The notes beneath the pieces were generated by a model. That model did not search any database. It saw only the letters and a program-made list of their open reading frames with translations, and was not told where the DNA came from. From assembly GCF_014694315.1 (NCBI RefSeq), contig NZ_JAAOXD010000004.1, positions 485,377-549,376 on the forward strand: DNA of 64,000 bases, in the 5' to 3' direction. This stretch comes from Arthrobacter ipis. Its GTDB lineage: Bacteria > Actinomycetota > Actinomycetes > Actinomycetales > Micrococcaceae. Position numbers and translations under genes: made by a program. This document shows, piece by piece, positions 44,916 through 54,200 of the stretch (position 1 is its first letter; each line of letters begins with the position of its first letter).

Positions 44916-46345
44916 ACGCTTCACCAGCAACCGGCGGGAGACCTGCAGCTGCCGGAGGATCGGCTGCTGCCAGTCTCACCGGGCCGTGCCCGCGCTGCGG
45001 GCAGCCTTTCCGCGCCGGGGCAAGCTTTTGTGGCGCGTGCGGGACGCCACTGCCTAACCGGGGACCCGGGCTCGACCGGGGAGCCACGCGCAATCCGGGA
45101 CTTCCCCCCGGCCTGGGCGGGAGGCAAGCGGCCCCGATTCCCGGTAGCATCCCGGTAGGGCCGGGGGAAGGAACGGATATGTCAGGCACGCTCACGCTGG
45201 TTCCAGCGGCGCCGGGCAAGCGTCTCGGCGCTGCCGTCCTCGATTGGCTGGCCCCGGTGGCCATCCTCACCGTTCTGATGTCCTTCGGGTTCGCCGGCGT
45301 CACCAGCACGCGGAGCGCCGGGCTCATCATTTACGACACAAGCCTGCTGGCCATCCTGTCGGGCATCGGCGCCGGACTGGTGCTGGCCTATGCGTTTGCC
45401 GTCGCAAGTGTCGAGGGCCGCTCCGGCAACACCATCGGCAACCAGCTCATGGGCATCCGAAGTGCTGACAAGGACGGGTACGCGCCTGGCTTCGGTGCTG
45501 TGTTCCTGCGGGGCATCGTCACCGGAGCCGGCATGCTGCTGGCCGTCCTTGCCGCAGTATTGCTGGTTGTTTTCAGGTTGTTCGACGCCGCCCTGATCGT
45601 CCTGGGCCCGTTGCTGCTCCTTGGGACTGCCTGGGCTGTGGTGGTGGTGCTCTCCAGCGCCTGGGACCGGAACGGCAGGCTCCGCGGATGGCATGACCGC
45701 GCCGCCAAAACCCTCGTGTTCGACGTCGTTCGTGGCCGCAACCCCGTGGCCACCGGCGGCACTGAACGCCCGTACAGTTTCGCACCCCTTGACCTGCCCC
45801 CGGTGCAGCAGGTGGCCTCCCCGGTTGCCTCCCGCACCCCGGTTGCTTCCAATACACCGGTTGCTTCCAATACGTCCGTTGCTTCCAATACCACCGCTGA
45901 GTCGGCACCGCCTGCAGCCCCGGGCGCCACCGACCATTGGGTCGACACTGTTCACCCGGATGACGCCATGGACCGCACCCAGGTGCGTGCCGGGGCGCGC
46001 CAGGAGGCCCCCGAGGCGGTGCTGAGGATAAGGCTCGACGACGGCCGCGACTTCCGCCTGGAGCGGAGCGTCCTGATCGGCCGGAACCCTGCCCCCGCTG
46101 CCGGAGAATCGCAGGCCCAGCTGCTGCCGGTTCCGGACCCCGGCAGGACCATTTCCAAGACCCACCTCCACTTGCTCACGGACGGCACCGGGGTCTGGGT
46201 AACGGACCGCCACTCGACCAACGGCAGTGCCGTCACCACACCCGACGGCATGCGCACGGCGCTGCAGCCGGGCGTACCCGCATTTATCAGCCCCGGAACC
46301 ACAGTTCATTTCGGGGACCGCACCTTTAACGTAGGACAGGCATGA
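44912..46345 (+). CDS. Zinc-ribbon, RDD and FHA domain membrane protein
   Basis: 477 residues. An N-terminal zinc ribbon (CPRCGQPF and CGACGTPL, residues 26-45) is followed by an RDD membrane domain with about four helices (residues 95-250), including GNTIGNQLMGIRS and LRGWHDRAAKTLVF. A disordered linker has three copies of a 6-residue repeat (PVASNT). A C-terminal cytoplasmic FHA domain (about 375-470) has LIGRNP, ISKTHLHL and STNGS. FHA domains bind phosphothreonine, so the cluster kinase is a likely partner. GTG 44912 overlaps the previous stop. Confidence 0.88.
   Translation: MNASPATGGRPAAAGGSAAASLTGPCPRCGQPFRAGASFCGACGTPLPNRGPGLDRGATRNPGLPPGLGGRQAAPIPGSIPVGPGEGTDMSGTLTLVPAAPGKRLGAAVLDWLAPVAILTVLMSFGFAGVTSTRSAGLIIYDTSLLAILSGIGAGLVLAYAFAVASVEGRSGNTIGNQLMGIRSADKDGYAPGFGAVFLRGIVTGAGMLLAVLAAVLLVVFRLFDAALIVLGPLLLLGTAWAVVVVLSSAWDRNGRLRGWHDRAAKTLVFDVVRGRNPVATGGTERPYSFAPLDLPPVQQVASPVASRTPVASNTPVASNTSVASNTTAESAPPAAPGATDHWVDTVHPDDAMDRTQVRAGARQEAPEAVLRIRLDDGRDFRLERSVLIGRNPAPAAGESQAQLLPVPDPGRTISKTHLHLLTDGTGVWVTDRHSTNGSAVTTPDGMRTALQPGVPAFISPGTTVHFGDRTFNVGQA
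45840..45891 (+). repeat. 18-bp in-frame tandem repeat (PVASNT)
   Basis: Three near-identical copies of an 18-nt unit (core GTTGCTTCCAATAC) encode a Ser/Thr/Asn-rich linker before the FHA domain. Copy changes would keep the frame. Confidence 0.85.
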
Positions 46346-47220
46346 ATTCACAGCAGGCGCCCGGAACCCCAGGGACCGGCAGCGAGCCCGGCCTTAAGCT
46401 GAGCTATGGCTTCGGTACGGACCGTGGCCTTCGCCGCGAGCTCAATGAAGACTCCTACATTGCCTCGGATCCTGTGTTCGCCGTCGCGGACGGCATGGGC
46501 GGCCATGAAGCCGGCGAGGTGGCCAGCGGCATGTGCGTGCGGGCACTGGCACAGCTGCCACAGGTGGCCACGGGGGAGCGGACAGCCACCGCGGGAGTGG
46601 TGCAGCAGTACCTTGCCAGCGCCGATGAGTCGATCCGTTCCGCCACGGGCTCGCGCGCAGGAACCACGCTCAGCGGCGTGGTGGTGGTGGAACAGATGGG
46701 TGTTCCCTACTGGCTGGTCATGAACATCGGGGATTCCCGGACGTACCGGCTGAGCCAGGGCCGGCTCAGCCAAGTCAGCGTGGACCACTCCGAGGTCCAG
46801 GAGCTCGTCGAGAGCGGCGAGATCACGGCCGAAGAGGCTGCGGTGCATCCCCGCCGGCACGTCGTGACCCGCGCGCTGGGCGCGGGCGACGAGACCGAGG
46901 CCGACTACTGGCTCCTGCCCATAGAGGAAGGCGACCGGGTGATGGTGTGCTCGGACGGGCTCAACGGGGAACTGACTGACGGACAGATTCTGGACGTCCT
47001 CAGCACTGTCGAGGACCCGCAGGAGGCGGTGGACGCCCTGATCCAGGCAGCATTGCGGCGCGGAGGCCGGGACAACATCACGGTGATCGTCGTCGATGCC
47101 AGGAACGTGCTCAATGATGCCGGCGTGGCTACGACCACGCCCCGGACTGCCGCCGACGCGGAAGAGGAGGACACGCTGCCGCGTGCCGGAAGCGAGGATG
47201 CTGTCAATGGCCGCAGCTAG
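46342..47220 (+). CDS. PP2C-family Ser/Thr protein phosphatase
   Basis: A 292-residue soluble PP2C (PstP/Stp-like) phosphatase. The metal-binding and core motifs are visible: DRGLRRELNEDSYIA, AVADGMGGHEAGEVAS, NIGDSRTYRL, VCSDGLNGELTD and GGRDNITVIVVDA. It has no transmembrane segment, unlike M. tuberculosis PstP. It is the expected antagonist of the kinase encoded two genes downstream. It begins inside the stop of the RDD-FHA gene (ATGA) and ends overlapping the next gene by 14 nt. Confidence 0.94.
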   Translation: MNSQQAPGTPGTGSEPGLKLSYGFGTDRGLRRELNEDSYIASDPVFAVADGMGGHEAGEVASGMCVRALAQLPQVATGERTATAGVVQQYLASADESIRSATGSRAGTTLSGVVVVEQMGVPYWLVMNIGDSRTYRLSQGRLSQVSVDHSEVQELVESGEITAEEAAVHPRRHVVTRALGAGDETEADYWLLPIEEGDRVMVCSDGLNGELTDGQILDVLSTVEDPQEAVDALIQAALRRGGRDNITVIVVDARNVLNDAGVATTTPRTAADAEEEDTLPRAGSEDAVNGRS

Positions 47221-48868
47221 CTATCTCCCCGGCGGATGGCTAGGCCTCATCCGCTCGGGAACTGCCGTGATCCTCGACCCTGCCACTCCGGCGGCGCTGG
47301 TCAGTACGGTGTGGGATTTGCTGGAGAAAAGCCCGGACGCAGCCGAGGTCCTCCACGCCGTGACGGGAGGGTTCGGTGCACCGCTGTCCGCCAGCCCGTG
47401 GTTCGGGATCATCGCGTTCAGTGACTCGCTGCGGGTATTCCTGCGCGGCGACATCGATCTGACTGTCCAGCTTCCGTCGGGTCCTGTGACACTCGACGGC
47501 AGGAACGTCACCACCTGGACCGAGCGCTGGCTGGGCGCCCCCGAGTGGTTCAGCGTTTCGGCGCCTGCCGGGGCGGCCCCCCGGCAGTCAGAGCTGCCTG
47601 TGGTTGAGGGGGCCGTCCTCCTTCAGTCACTGCGGGTCAGTGTTGCCGGATCAATGGGTGCATCGCCTCCCGAGACTGAGGCCGCTTACTCTGAAGTCTC
47701 GGCTGAGACCATGGTGGGACTCACCGAGGACGCTTCCGTCGAGGCAGAAGAACCGGAGGAACCAAGGCAAGCGGAGGTTGCCGTGCCTGCGATCGAGCCC
47801 GCCGCCGAACTCACCGCTTCAGCCACCGAATTCACCAGCTCGTACGACCATCTTTGGGACAAGACCGTGGTGCGCAGCATCGAGGACGCCGCCGTGCGGA
47901 CCGGCGAGGAGGACGACGGCGGCACTCCTGCCGGGGCGACCGCTGTTCCGGACATGGCAGTTGCGGGGACTGCGGGTCAGGAAACAGCAGACGAGGAAAC
48001 AGGGGAGCAGGAGGCGCCAGCCCCGGCGCCCCCGCCAGCCCCGGCGCCCCCGCGAGCCCCTTCACAGGCAGGACTGATCGACTCGGTGCCGTGGGCGACC
48101 GGAGGCGATCGTACCCCGGCACCGGAGGTCCCGGCGTCGTTCTCAGCACCGGAGGTCCCGCCGTCGTTCGCCGGGCCGCAGGTGCCGCCCTCATTCTCAG
48201 CGCCCGACGTCCCTGCGTCGTTCGCCGGCTCCCAGGTCCCGCCGTCGTTCATCTCCACACCCCCCTCCCGTGGGGCGGCGGAGGGGGACCACGACGGTCA
48301 GACCATCCTCAAGAGTGAGCTCCCCACCTCCGGAGCGCGGCAGGCAGGACAAGAAGCGGAAGGCCGTCAGGGCGGCGGAGAACCCGGCCAGGGCGCTGTG
48401 GCAGGCAACGGCCCGCTGGTGCTGGCCCGAGTGTGCCCCGGCGGCCATGCCAACCCTCCCACCAGCAGCCAGTGCTTTACCTGCGGGGCACAGCTGCCGG
48501 ACGTGGCCGTCCAGGTGCCGCGCCCCCGGCTGGGCCGGCTGCGGCTGTCCACGGGAGAGCTGATAGACCTGGACGAGTCGATTGTGATCGGGCGGCAGCC
48601 GTCCGTATCGCGGGTTCAGGGTGGCACCATGCCCCGGCTGGTCCAGGTGGCCAGCCCCGGTGGCGACATTTCGAGGTCGCACGTGGAGGTCCGGCTGGAG
48701 GGCTGGCACGTGATGCTGTGCGACCTGAAAGCCACCAACGGCACCGTGCTGGTCCGCGAGGGCCAGCCGCCGCGGCGTCTTGCCCAGAATGAAATGGCTA
48801 TTGTCTTGGATGGCGACATCGCAGAACTCGGCGATGACGTTTCCTTGCGCTTTGAGGAGATTCTGTGA
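47207..48868 (+). CDS. FHA-domain protein with zinc ribbon and repeat linker
   Basis: 553 residues. An N-terminal globular region (LPGGWLGLIRSGTAVILDPAT to VEGAVLLQSLRVSV, about 1-155) has no assignment. A long acidic/Pro-rich disordered region follows (about 160-390), including a 9-residue repeat [E/Q/D]VP[A/P]SF[A/S][G/A][P/S]. A zinc-ribbon-like segment (VCPGGHANPPTSSQCFTCG) comes next, then an FHA domain at the end (IGRQPSVSR, ISRSHVEV, KATNGT). It is probably a phosphothreonine-reading scaffold of the kinase. ATG 47207 is chosen: GAGGA lies 9 nt upstream. An ATG at 47198 is also possible. Confidence 0.82.
   Translation: MAAASYLPGGWLGLIRSGTAVILDPATPAALVSTVWDLLEKSPDAAEVLHAVTGGFGAPLSASPWFGIIAFSDSLRVFLRGDIDLTVQLPSGPVTLDGRNVTTWTERWLGAPEWFSVSAPAGAAPRQSELPVVEGAVLLQSLRVSVAGSMGASPPETEAAYSEVSAETMVGLTEDASVEAEEPEEPRQAEVAVPAIEPAAELTASATEFTSSYDHLWDKTVVRSIEDAAVRTGEEDDGGTPAGATAVPDMAVAGTAGQETADEETGEQEAPAPAPPPAPAPPRAPSQAGLIDSVPWATGGDRTPAPEVPASFSAPEVPPSFAGPQVPPSFSAPDVPASFAGSQVPPSFISTPPSRGAAEGDHDGQTILKSELPTSGARQAGQEAEGRQGGGEPGQGAVAGNGPLVLARVCPGGHANPPTSSQCFTCGAQLPDVAVQVPRPRLGRLRLSTGELIDLDESIVIGRQPSVSRVQGGTMPRLVQVASPGGDISRSHVEVRLEGWHVMLCDLKATNGTVLVREGQPPRRLAQNEMAIVLDGDIAELGDDVSLRFEEIL
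48125..48250 (+). repeat. 27-bp in-frame tandem repeat (VPxSF units)
   Basis: About 4.7 imperfect copies of a 27-nt unit encode EVPASFSAP, EVPPSFAGP, QVPPSFSAP, DVPASFAGS and QVPPSF in the linker of the FHA protein. Confidence 0.85.
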
Positions 48869-50535
48869 GTTCCAAGCGGCCCGCGGCACCCCCGCCCCGC
48901 ATCCCCGGTTTCAACTATGTGAGCCTGCTCGGCTCGGGCGGCTTCTCTGACGTCTACCTGTACGAGCAGGACCGGCCGCGGCGCAAGGTGGCCGTGAAGG
49001 TACTGCTGTCCGACCTCAAGACAGAGGGCGCCCGCCGGCGCTTTGAGTCCGAGGCCAACCTGATGGCCCAACTGTCCTCGCACCCCTTCATCGTCACCAT
49101 CTTCGAGGCCGAGGTGACCCAGGACGGGCATTCGTACCTCGCCATGGAGTACTGCTCGCGGCCCAGCCTGGATGTCCGGTACCGCCGGCAGCGCTTCAGC
49201 GTCGACGAGGTCCTGGCCGTCGGCATCCAGGTGGCGTCCGCCGTCGAGACGGCGCACCGGGCCGGCATTGCCCACCGTGACATCAAACCCGCCAACATCC
49301 TGGTCACGGACTACAACCGGCCGGCACTCACAGATTTCGGCATCTCCGGCACGCTGGCCGGCGACGTTGATGAGGACGCGGGGATGTCCATCCCGTGGTC
49401 CCCGCCGGAACAGTTCCGCGATGGCAACGTCGACGGCGTGATGGTGGACGTGTGGGCACTCGGCGCTACGCTTTACACCCTGCTCGCCGGACGGTCGCCC
49501 TTCGTGCTGCCGGGGGCCGACAACTCCCAGCGCGAGCTCATTTCGCGCATCACCAGCATGCCCGTCCCGCGGCTGGGCCGCGCCGACGTGCCGGAGTCCC
49601 TCGAACTGGCACTGGCTACGGCGATGGCCAAGTCGCCGGCCTCGCGCTATTCGTCGGCCCACGCCTTCGCCCTGGCGCTGCAGCGGATCCAGGCTGAGCT
49701 CAACCTGTCCGTCACGCCGTTCGAGGTGCTCGAGGAACGCCAGGAAGACGTGCACCCGGACGACGGCGTGGAAGAGACACGCGTCCGCAACGTCGCCTCC
49801 ATCGACCCCGACAGGACGGGAAGCGCTCCCACCTTCCCGGCCCGCACCAAGCCGCTGACCCCTGCCGGCGTTGGCACCCCTGCTGGCGCCGATGCAGGGG
49901 CAACGAACGACGGCGGGCCGCAGGAACGGGGGCAGGCGACGGTTCTGCGCCGTCCTGCGCGCAGCAGCGCCGGCCACTCAGGACCCTCCTTCTACGCGGC
50001 CGACGCCGGCTACACCGGTGCCGCCGACGCGACCGTCCAGCGCGCGGCCCGGCCGCCGGAGGCAGCGGGCGAACCTGCGGGCGTCCCCGCGCAGGACCAC
50101 TCCAAGCGAAACCTCTGGCTCGGCATCTCCGGTGGCACCCTGCTGGCACTGGCCGCCGTCGTGGGACTGGTGGTGGCCAACGCCGCCCCCCAGAAGCCGA
50201 GCGCAGTCGAAACCCAGGAGGTGAGCAAGCCGCCCGCGGATGCGCTGGATAACGGGACGGTGCCGGACGTTGAAGGCCTTCACGCAGAGCGGAAACCCGA
50301 GGACCGCAACATCATCATCTTCTCCTGGACGAATTCGCAGCCCAGGGAGGATGACACCTACAAGTACCGCACCAAGTCGGCCAAGGAGGACGGTCCCTAT
50401 GAAACTACACGGGCCCGCACCACTGCCGTTTCCGGTCTGAATGAGCCGCCCATTTGCCTCCAAGTGATCACAGTCAGGGCCGACGGGAGCGCCTCGCCGG
50501 GCGGCCCGGATTCCATCGCCTGCCTGGAGGAGTAG
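48865..50535 (+). CDS. Membrane Ser/Thr protein kinase (PknB-like)
   Basis: 556 residues. The N-terminal kinase domain has a Gly loop LLGSGGFSDVYLY, ATP lysine K45, catalytic HRDIKPAN (D139) and DFG at 157-159. All are intact, so it should be active. A Thr/Ala-rich juxtamembrane region follows, then one transmembrane helix (about 417-437, LWLGISGGTLLALAAVVGLVV) and an external domain of about 115 residues. The external part has no PASTA repeats; it resembles an FN3-like fold (IIIFSWTNSQPREDDTYKYR, then PPICLQVITVRADGS). Its substrates are probably the FHA proteins and the ATPase of this cluster. GTG 48865 overlaps the previous stop. Confidence 0.92.
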   Translation: MSSKRPAAPPPRIPGFNYVSLLGSGGFSDVYLYEQDRPRRKVAVKVLLSDLKTEGARRRFESEANLMAQLSSHPFIVTIFEAEVTQDGHSYLAMEYCSRPSLDVRYRRQRFSVDEVLAVGIQVASAVETAHRAGIAHRDIKPANILVTDYNRPALTDFGISGTLAGDVDEDAGMSIPWSPPEQFRDGNVDGVMVDVWALGATLYTLLAGRSPFVLPGADNSQRELISRITSMPVPRLGRADVPESLELALATAMAKSPASRYSSAHAFALALQRIQAELNLSVTPFEVLEERQEDVHPDDGVEETRVRNVASIDPDRTGSAPTFPARTKPLTPAGVGTPAGADAGATNDGGPQERGQATVLRRPARSSAGHSGPSFYAADAGYTGAADATVQRAARPPEAAGEPAGVPAQDHSKRNLWLGISGGTLLALAAVVGLVVANAAPQKPSAVETQEVSKPPADALDNGTVPDVEGLHAERKPEDRNIIIFSWTNSQPREDDTYKYRTKSAKEDGPYETTRARTTAVSGLNEPPICLQVITVRADGSASPGGPDSIACLEE

Positions 50536-50580
50536 CCGGCTCATGAAACAAGGACACTGCCCACTGAGGAGGCACAGAAC

Positions 50581-51285
50581 ATGGGGGATCTAGCAATAGA
50601 TTTCTGTGGTGAATGGTACGAGCCCACCGGCGAGGACATCTTCAGCATCGGGCGTGAGGGCGACCTGGAAGTGGACGACAACCCGTACCTGCACCGGCGC
50701 TTCCTGCAGATCGCCAGGTATGACGGCATCTGGTGGCTCACCAATGTGGGCAGCCGGCTGTCCGCCACGGTGGCCGACGGATCCGGCGGCATGCAGGCGT
50801 GGCTCTCGCCCGGCGCCCGGCTGCCGCTCGTCTTCAGCCACACCAGCATCATTTTCACCGCAGGTCCCACCACCTATGAATTCGCCGTTCACCTGAAGAC
50901 GCCGTCGTTCCGGCAGGAGACCAGCAGCGAAACCAGCGGCGGCGACACCACCATCGGCCCCGTGGTCTTCACGGATTCCCAGAAGGCCCTTATCGTGGCC
51001 CTGGCCGAACCGATGTTACGGCGCGAAGGCACCGGGTTCAGCGCCATTCCCTCCTCGGCGGAGGCGGCCCGGACCTTGGGCTGGGCCCTCACACGGTTCA
51101 ACCGGAAGCTGGACAATGTGTGCGACAAACTGGACCGTGCCGGGGTAGCGGGCCTCCGGGGAGGCGGCGGGAAGCTGGCCACCAACCGGCGGGCACGCCT
51201 CGTCGAGCACGCTGTCACCTCTCACCTGGTCACCGCGGGCGACCTTGACCTCCTTGAAAAGATGCGCGGGGACAGCAAAGCATGA
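50581..51285 (+). CDS. FHA-like domain protein with C-terminal helical (HTH-like) domain
   Basis: 234 residues. The N-terminal 105 residues look like a divergent FHA domain: FSIGREGDLEVDDNPYLHRRFLQI, WWLTNVGSR. The usual S-x-x-H is replaced by L-H-R-R, so phospho-binding is uncertain. The C-terminal half (about 120-234) is helical and HTH-like (AARTLGWALTRFNRKLDNVCDKLDRAGVAGL). It may read a signal or bind the neighbouring ATPase; its function is unknown. ATG 50581 has a strong GAGGAGG. It overlaps the ATPase gene by 4 nt (ATGA). Confidence 0.78.
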   Translation: MGDLAIDFCGEWYEPTGEDIFSIGREGDLEVDDNPYLHRRFLQIARYDGIWWLTNVGSRLSATVADGSGGMQAWLSPGARLPLVFSHTSIIFTAGPTTYEFAVHLKTPSFRQETSSETSGGDTTIGPVVFTDSQKALIVALAEPMLRREGTGFSAIPSSAEAARTLGWALTRFNRKLDNVCDKLDRAGVAGLRGGGGKLATNRRARLVEHAVTSHLVTAGDLDLLEKMRGDSKA

Positions 51286-54200
51286 GGATCCGACTGACCC
51301 TGCGCCGGGACCCCGCCGAGGCCAAGGACCTGGCAGTCACTGTTGACGGCCGAGCCACCGTCGCGGACATCGCCACCGAGCTGTGGACGGCCGACCCAGC
51401 CCGGCGGCAGCAGCCCGCTCCGCGGAACCTTTCGCTCCGCATCGACGAGGCATTCGTGGCCGGCGGCATGCGCGGCATCGTCCTGGACCGGGCGGACAAC
51501 CTCCTCGAGTCGGGACTGCGGCCCGGGTCGGTCGTTTCGCTCACCCAGGTCAGCGACCAGTTCGGGAACCCGAACGACGCCGGCCAGGCCGCAGACCGCG
51601 GCCCCGTCGCGGCGACGCTGCGCATAGTCTCCGGGCCCGACGTCGGACGGGAGTTTTCCCTGCCCTCCGGCACCAGCTACGTCGGACGGGACCGGGACGT
51701 GGACGTCCGGCTCACCGACCCCCTGACGTCGAAGCGGCACGCACGCATCACCGTGGGGGAGAGCATCGAGATCGTCGACACGAACTCCGCCAACGGCCTC
51801 CAGATGGACGGTCTGCCGGTCACCCGTGCCACGTTGAACTCCTCGGACACGGTCACGCTGGGAGACACCGAGCTCACCGTGGTGCCGCTGGCGCGCAGCG
51901 GCGCGGCAGCTCCGACGTCGCCCCTGGTCGACTTCAACCGCTCCCCGCGGGTGATCCCCCGGTTCGCCCCGGCCAAGCGTGTGCCCCCGGCCGGACCCAA
52001 GCGGCAGGAGCACCACCCGTTCCCCTACATCATGCTGATCGCCCCGCTGATGATGGGCGCGGTGCTGTTCGCGGTGACCCAGAACATGATGTCAGTACTG
52101 TTCATGCTGATGATGCCGCTGTTCATTGTGGGCCACTTCGTGGACCAGAAGCTGCAAAGCCAGCGCGAGCGCAAGGAACAGGTGAAGCAGTTCCGGGCGG
52201 CCATGGCCGCCTTCCGGCAGGACACCACCGAGCTGCAGCGCGTGGAGCGGGCCGTTCGGCTCCAGGAGGCGCCGTCCGTCAGTGACACCGTCGACTCCAT
52301 TTACAAACTGGGTCCGCTGCTCTGGACCCACAGGCCGGAGCACTCCGGGTTCCTGGCGCTCCGGTTCGGGCTCGGCACAGTGCCGTCCAGGATTCCGTTC
52401 GAGGAGCCGAATTCCTCGGAAACCGGGACAGAGTTCCGGCGCGAGATTGAGGGCTGCCTGGACCAGTTCCGGCAGATCGAGGGCGTGCCAGTGGTTTCAC
52501 AGCTGCGGACCGCCGGCTCGTTCGGCCTCGCCGGGCCGCGCGGACTCGTCGATGACGTGGCGCGGGGAGTGGTGCTCCAGCTCGTGGGCCTGCATTCCCC
52601 GGCGGAAGTAGCCGTTGCCGCCATCACCTCGGCCCGGTCCCGGGAACGCTGGAACTGGCTGCAGTGGCTGCCGCACGTCGGCTCGAGCCACAGCCCGGTC
52701 AGCGGCGACCACCTTGCTGCCGGCTCGGCAGGCGGCACCAGCCTGCTGTCCCGGCTCGAGGACCTCGTGGAACTCCGCGAAACTGCGATGCGTTCGCACG
52801 GCCCAGCGCAGGGTCCCGCGCACCGGCCGGGCATCCCCGAGGAATCCGCGGATGTTGCGGCGCCGGTGCTTCCGTCGGTGCTGGTAATCGTCGAGGACGA
52901 CGCGCCGGTGGACCGCGGCCGGCTGACCCGGCTCGTGGAGCGCGGACCCGATACCGGTGTCCACGTCCTGTGGGTGGCTGCCGGCGTCGAATCCCTTCCG
53001 GCCGCCTGCCGTGACTTCCTGGTAGTGGACGGCGAGCACGGCAACACCATCGGCCAGGTCCGGCTGGGACGCCACACCTACCCCGTGAGCTGTGAAAGCC
53101 TCGACGCCGAACTGGCGGGCCAGCTGGCCCGCATGCTCTCGCCAGTGGTCGACGCCGGTAAACCCTTGGAGGACGACTCGAACCTGCCCCGCGCCGTCTC
53201 TTACGCGACGCTAATCGGCAAGGACTTCCTGGAAAATCCGCAGGCCGTGGCGGAACGCTGGCAGGAGAACAACTCCGTCCGCTCCACCGCCGTCGCCAAC
53301 CGCAAGGACAACGGTTCGCTGCGTGCCCTGGTGGGTTCCAAGGGTGTGGAGCCACTCCACCTGGACCTCAAGAACGAGGGGCCACACGCGCTGGTGGGCG
53401 GCACCACCGGCGCCGGCAAGTCCGAGTTCCTGCAGTCGTGGGTGATGGGCATGGCTACCGCGTACAGCCCGGACCGGGTCAGCTTCCTGTTTGTGGACTA
53501 CAAGGGCGGCGCCGCTTTTGCTGACTGCGTCCACCTGCCGCACACCGTGGGCCTGGTCACCGACCTCTCGCCGCACCTCGTGCGCCGCGCCCTGACCTCG
53601 CTGCGGGCTGAGCTCCACTACCGGGAACACCTGCTCAACAGGAAAAAGGCCAAGGACCTGCTCTCGCTCCAGCGCGAGGCGGATCCCGAGGCCCCGCCCT
53701 ACCTCGTGATCGTGGTGGACGAATTCGCTGCCCTGGCCACCGAGGTGCCCGAGTTCGTGGACGGCGTCGTCGACGTCGCCGCCCGCGGCCGGTCCCTCGG
53801 GCTGCACCTGATCCTCGCCACCCAGCGCCCCGCCGGCGTCATCAAGGAAAGCCTCCGCGCCAACACGAACCTTCGGGTGGCGCTGCGGATGGCCGACGAG
53901 GACGACGCCACAGACATCCTGGGCGTGCCGGACGCGGCGTACTTCGACCCCTCCATCCCGGGCCGCGGCGCAGCGAAGACAGGTCCTGGCCGCATCCAGG
54001 GTTTCCAGACCGGTTACGCCGGCGGCTGGACCACCGAACGCCCGCAGCGTCCGCAGATCGACATCGTGGAAATGGCCTTCGGGTCCGGTCCTGCCTGGGA
54101 AGCACCGGCCCCCGACACTGCAGTGCAGGACGAACCGGCCGGGCCCAACGACATCGCAAGGATGACAGCCAACGTCATCGCCGCGGCGGACCTGCTGGCC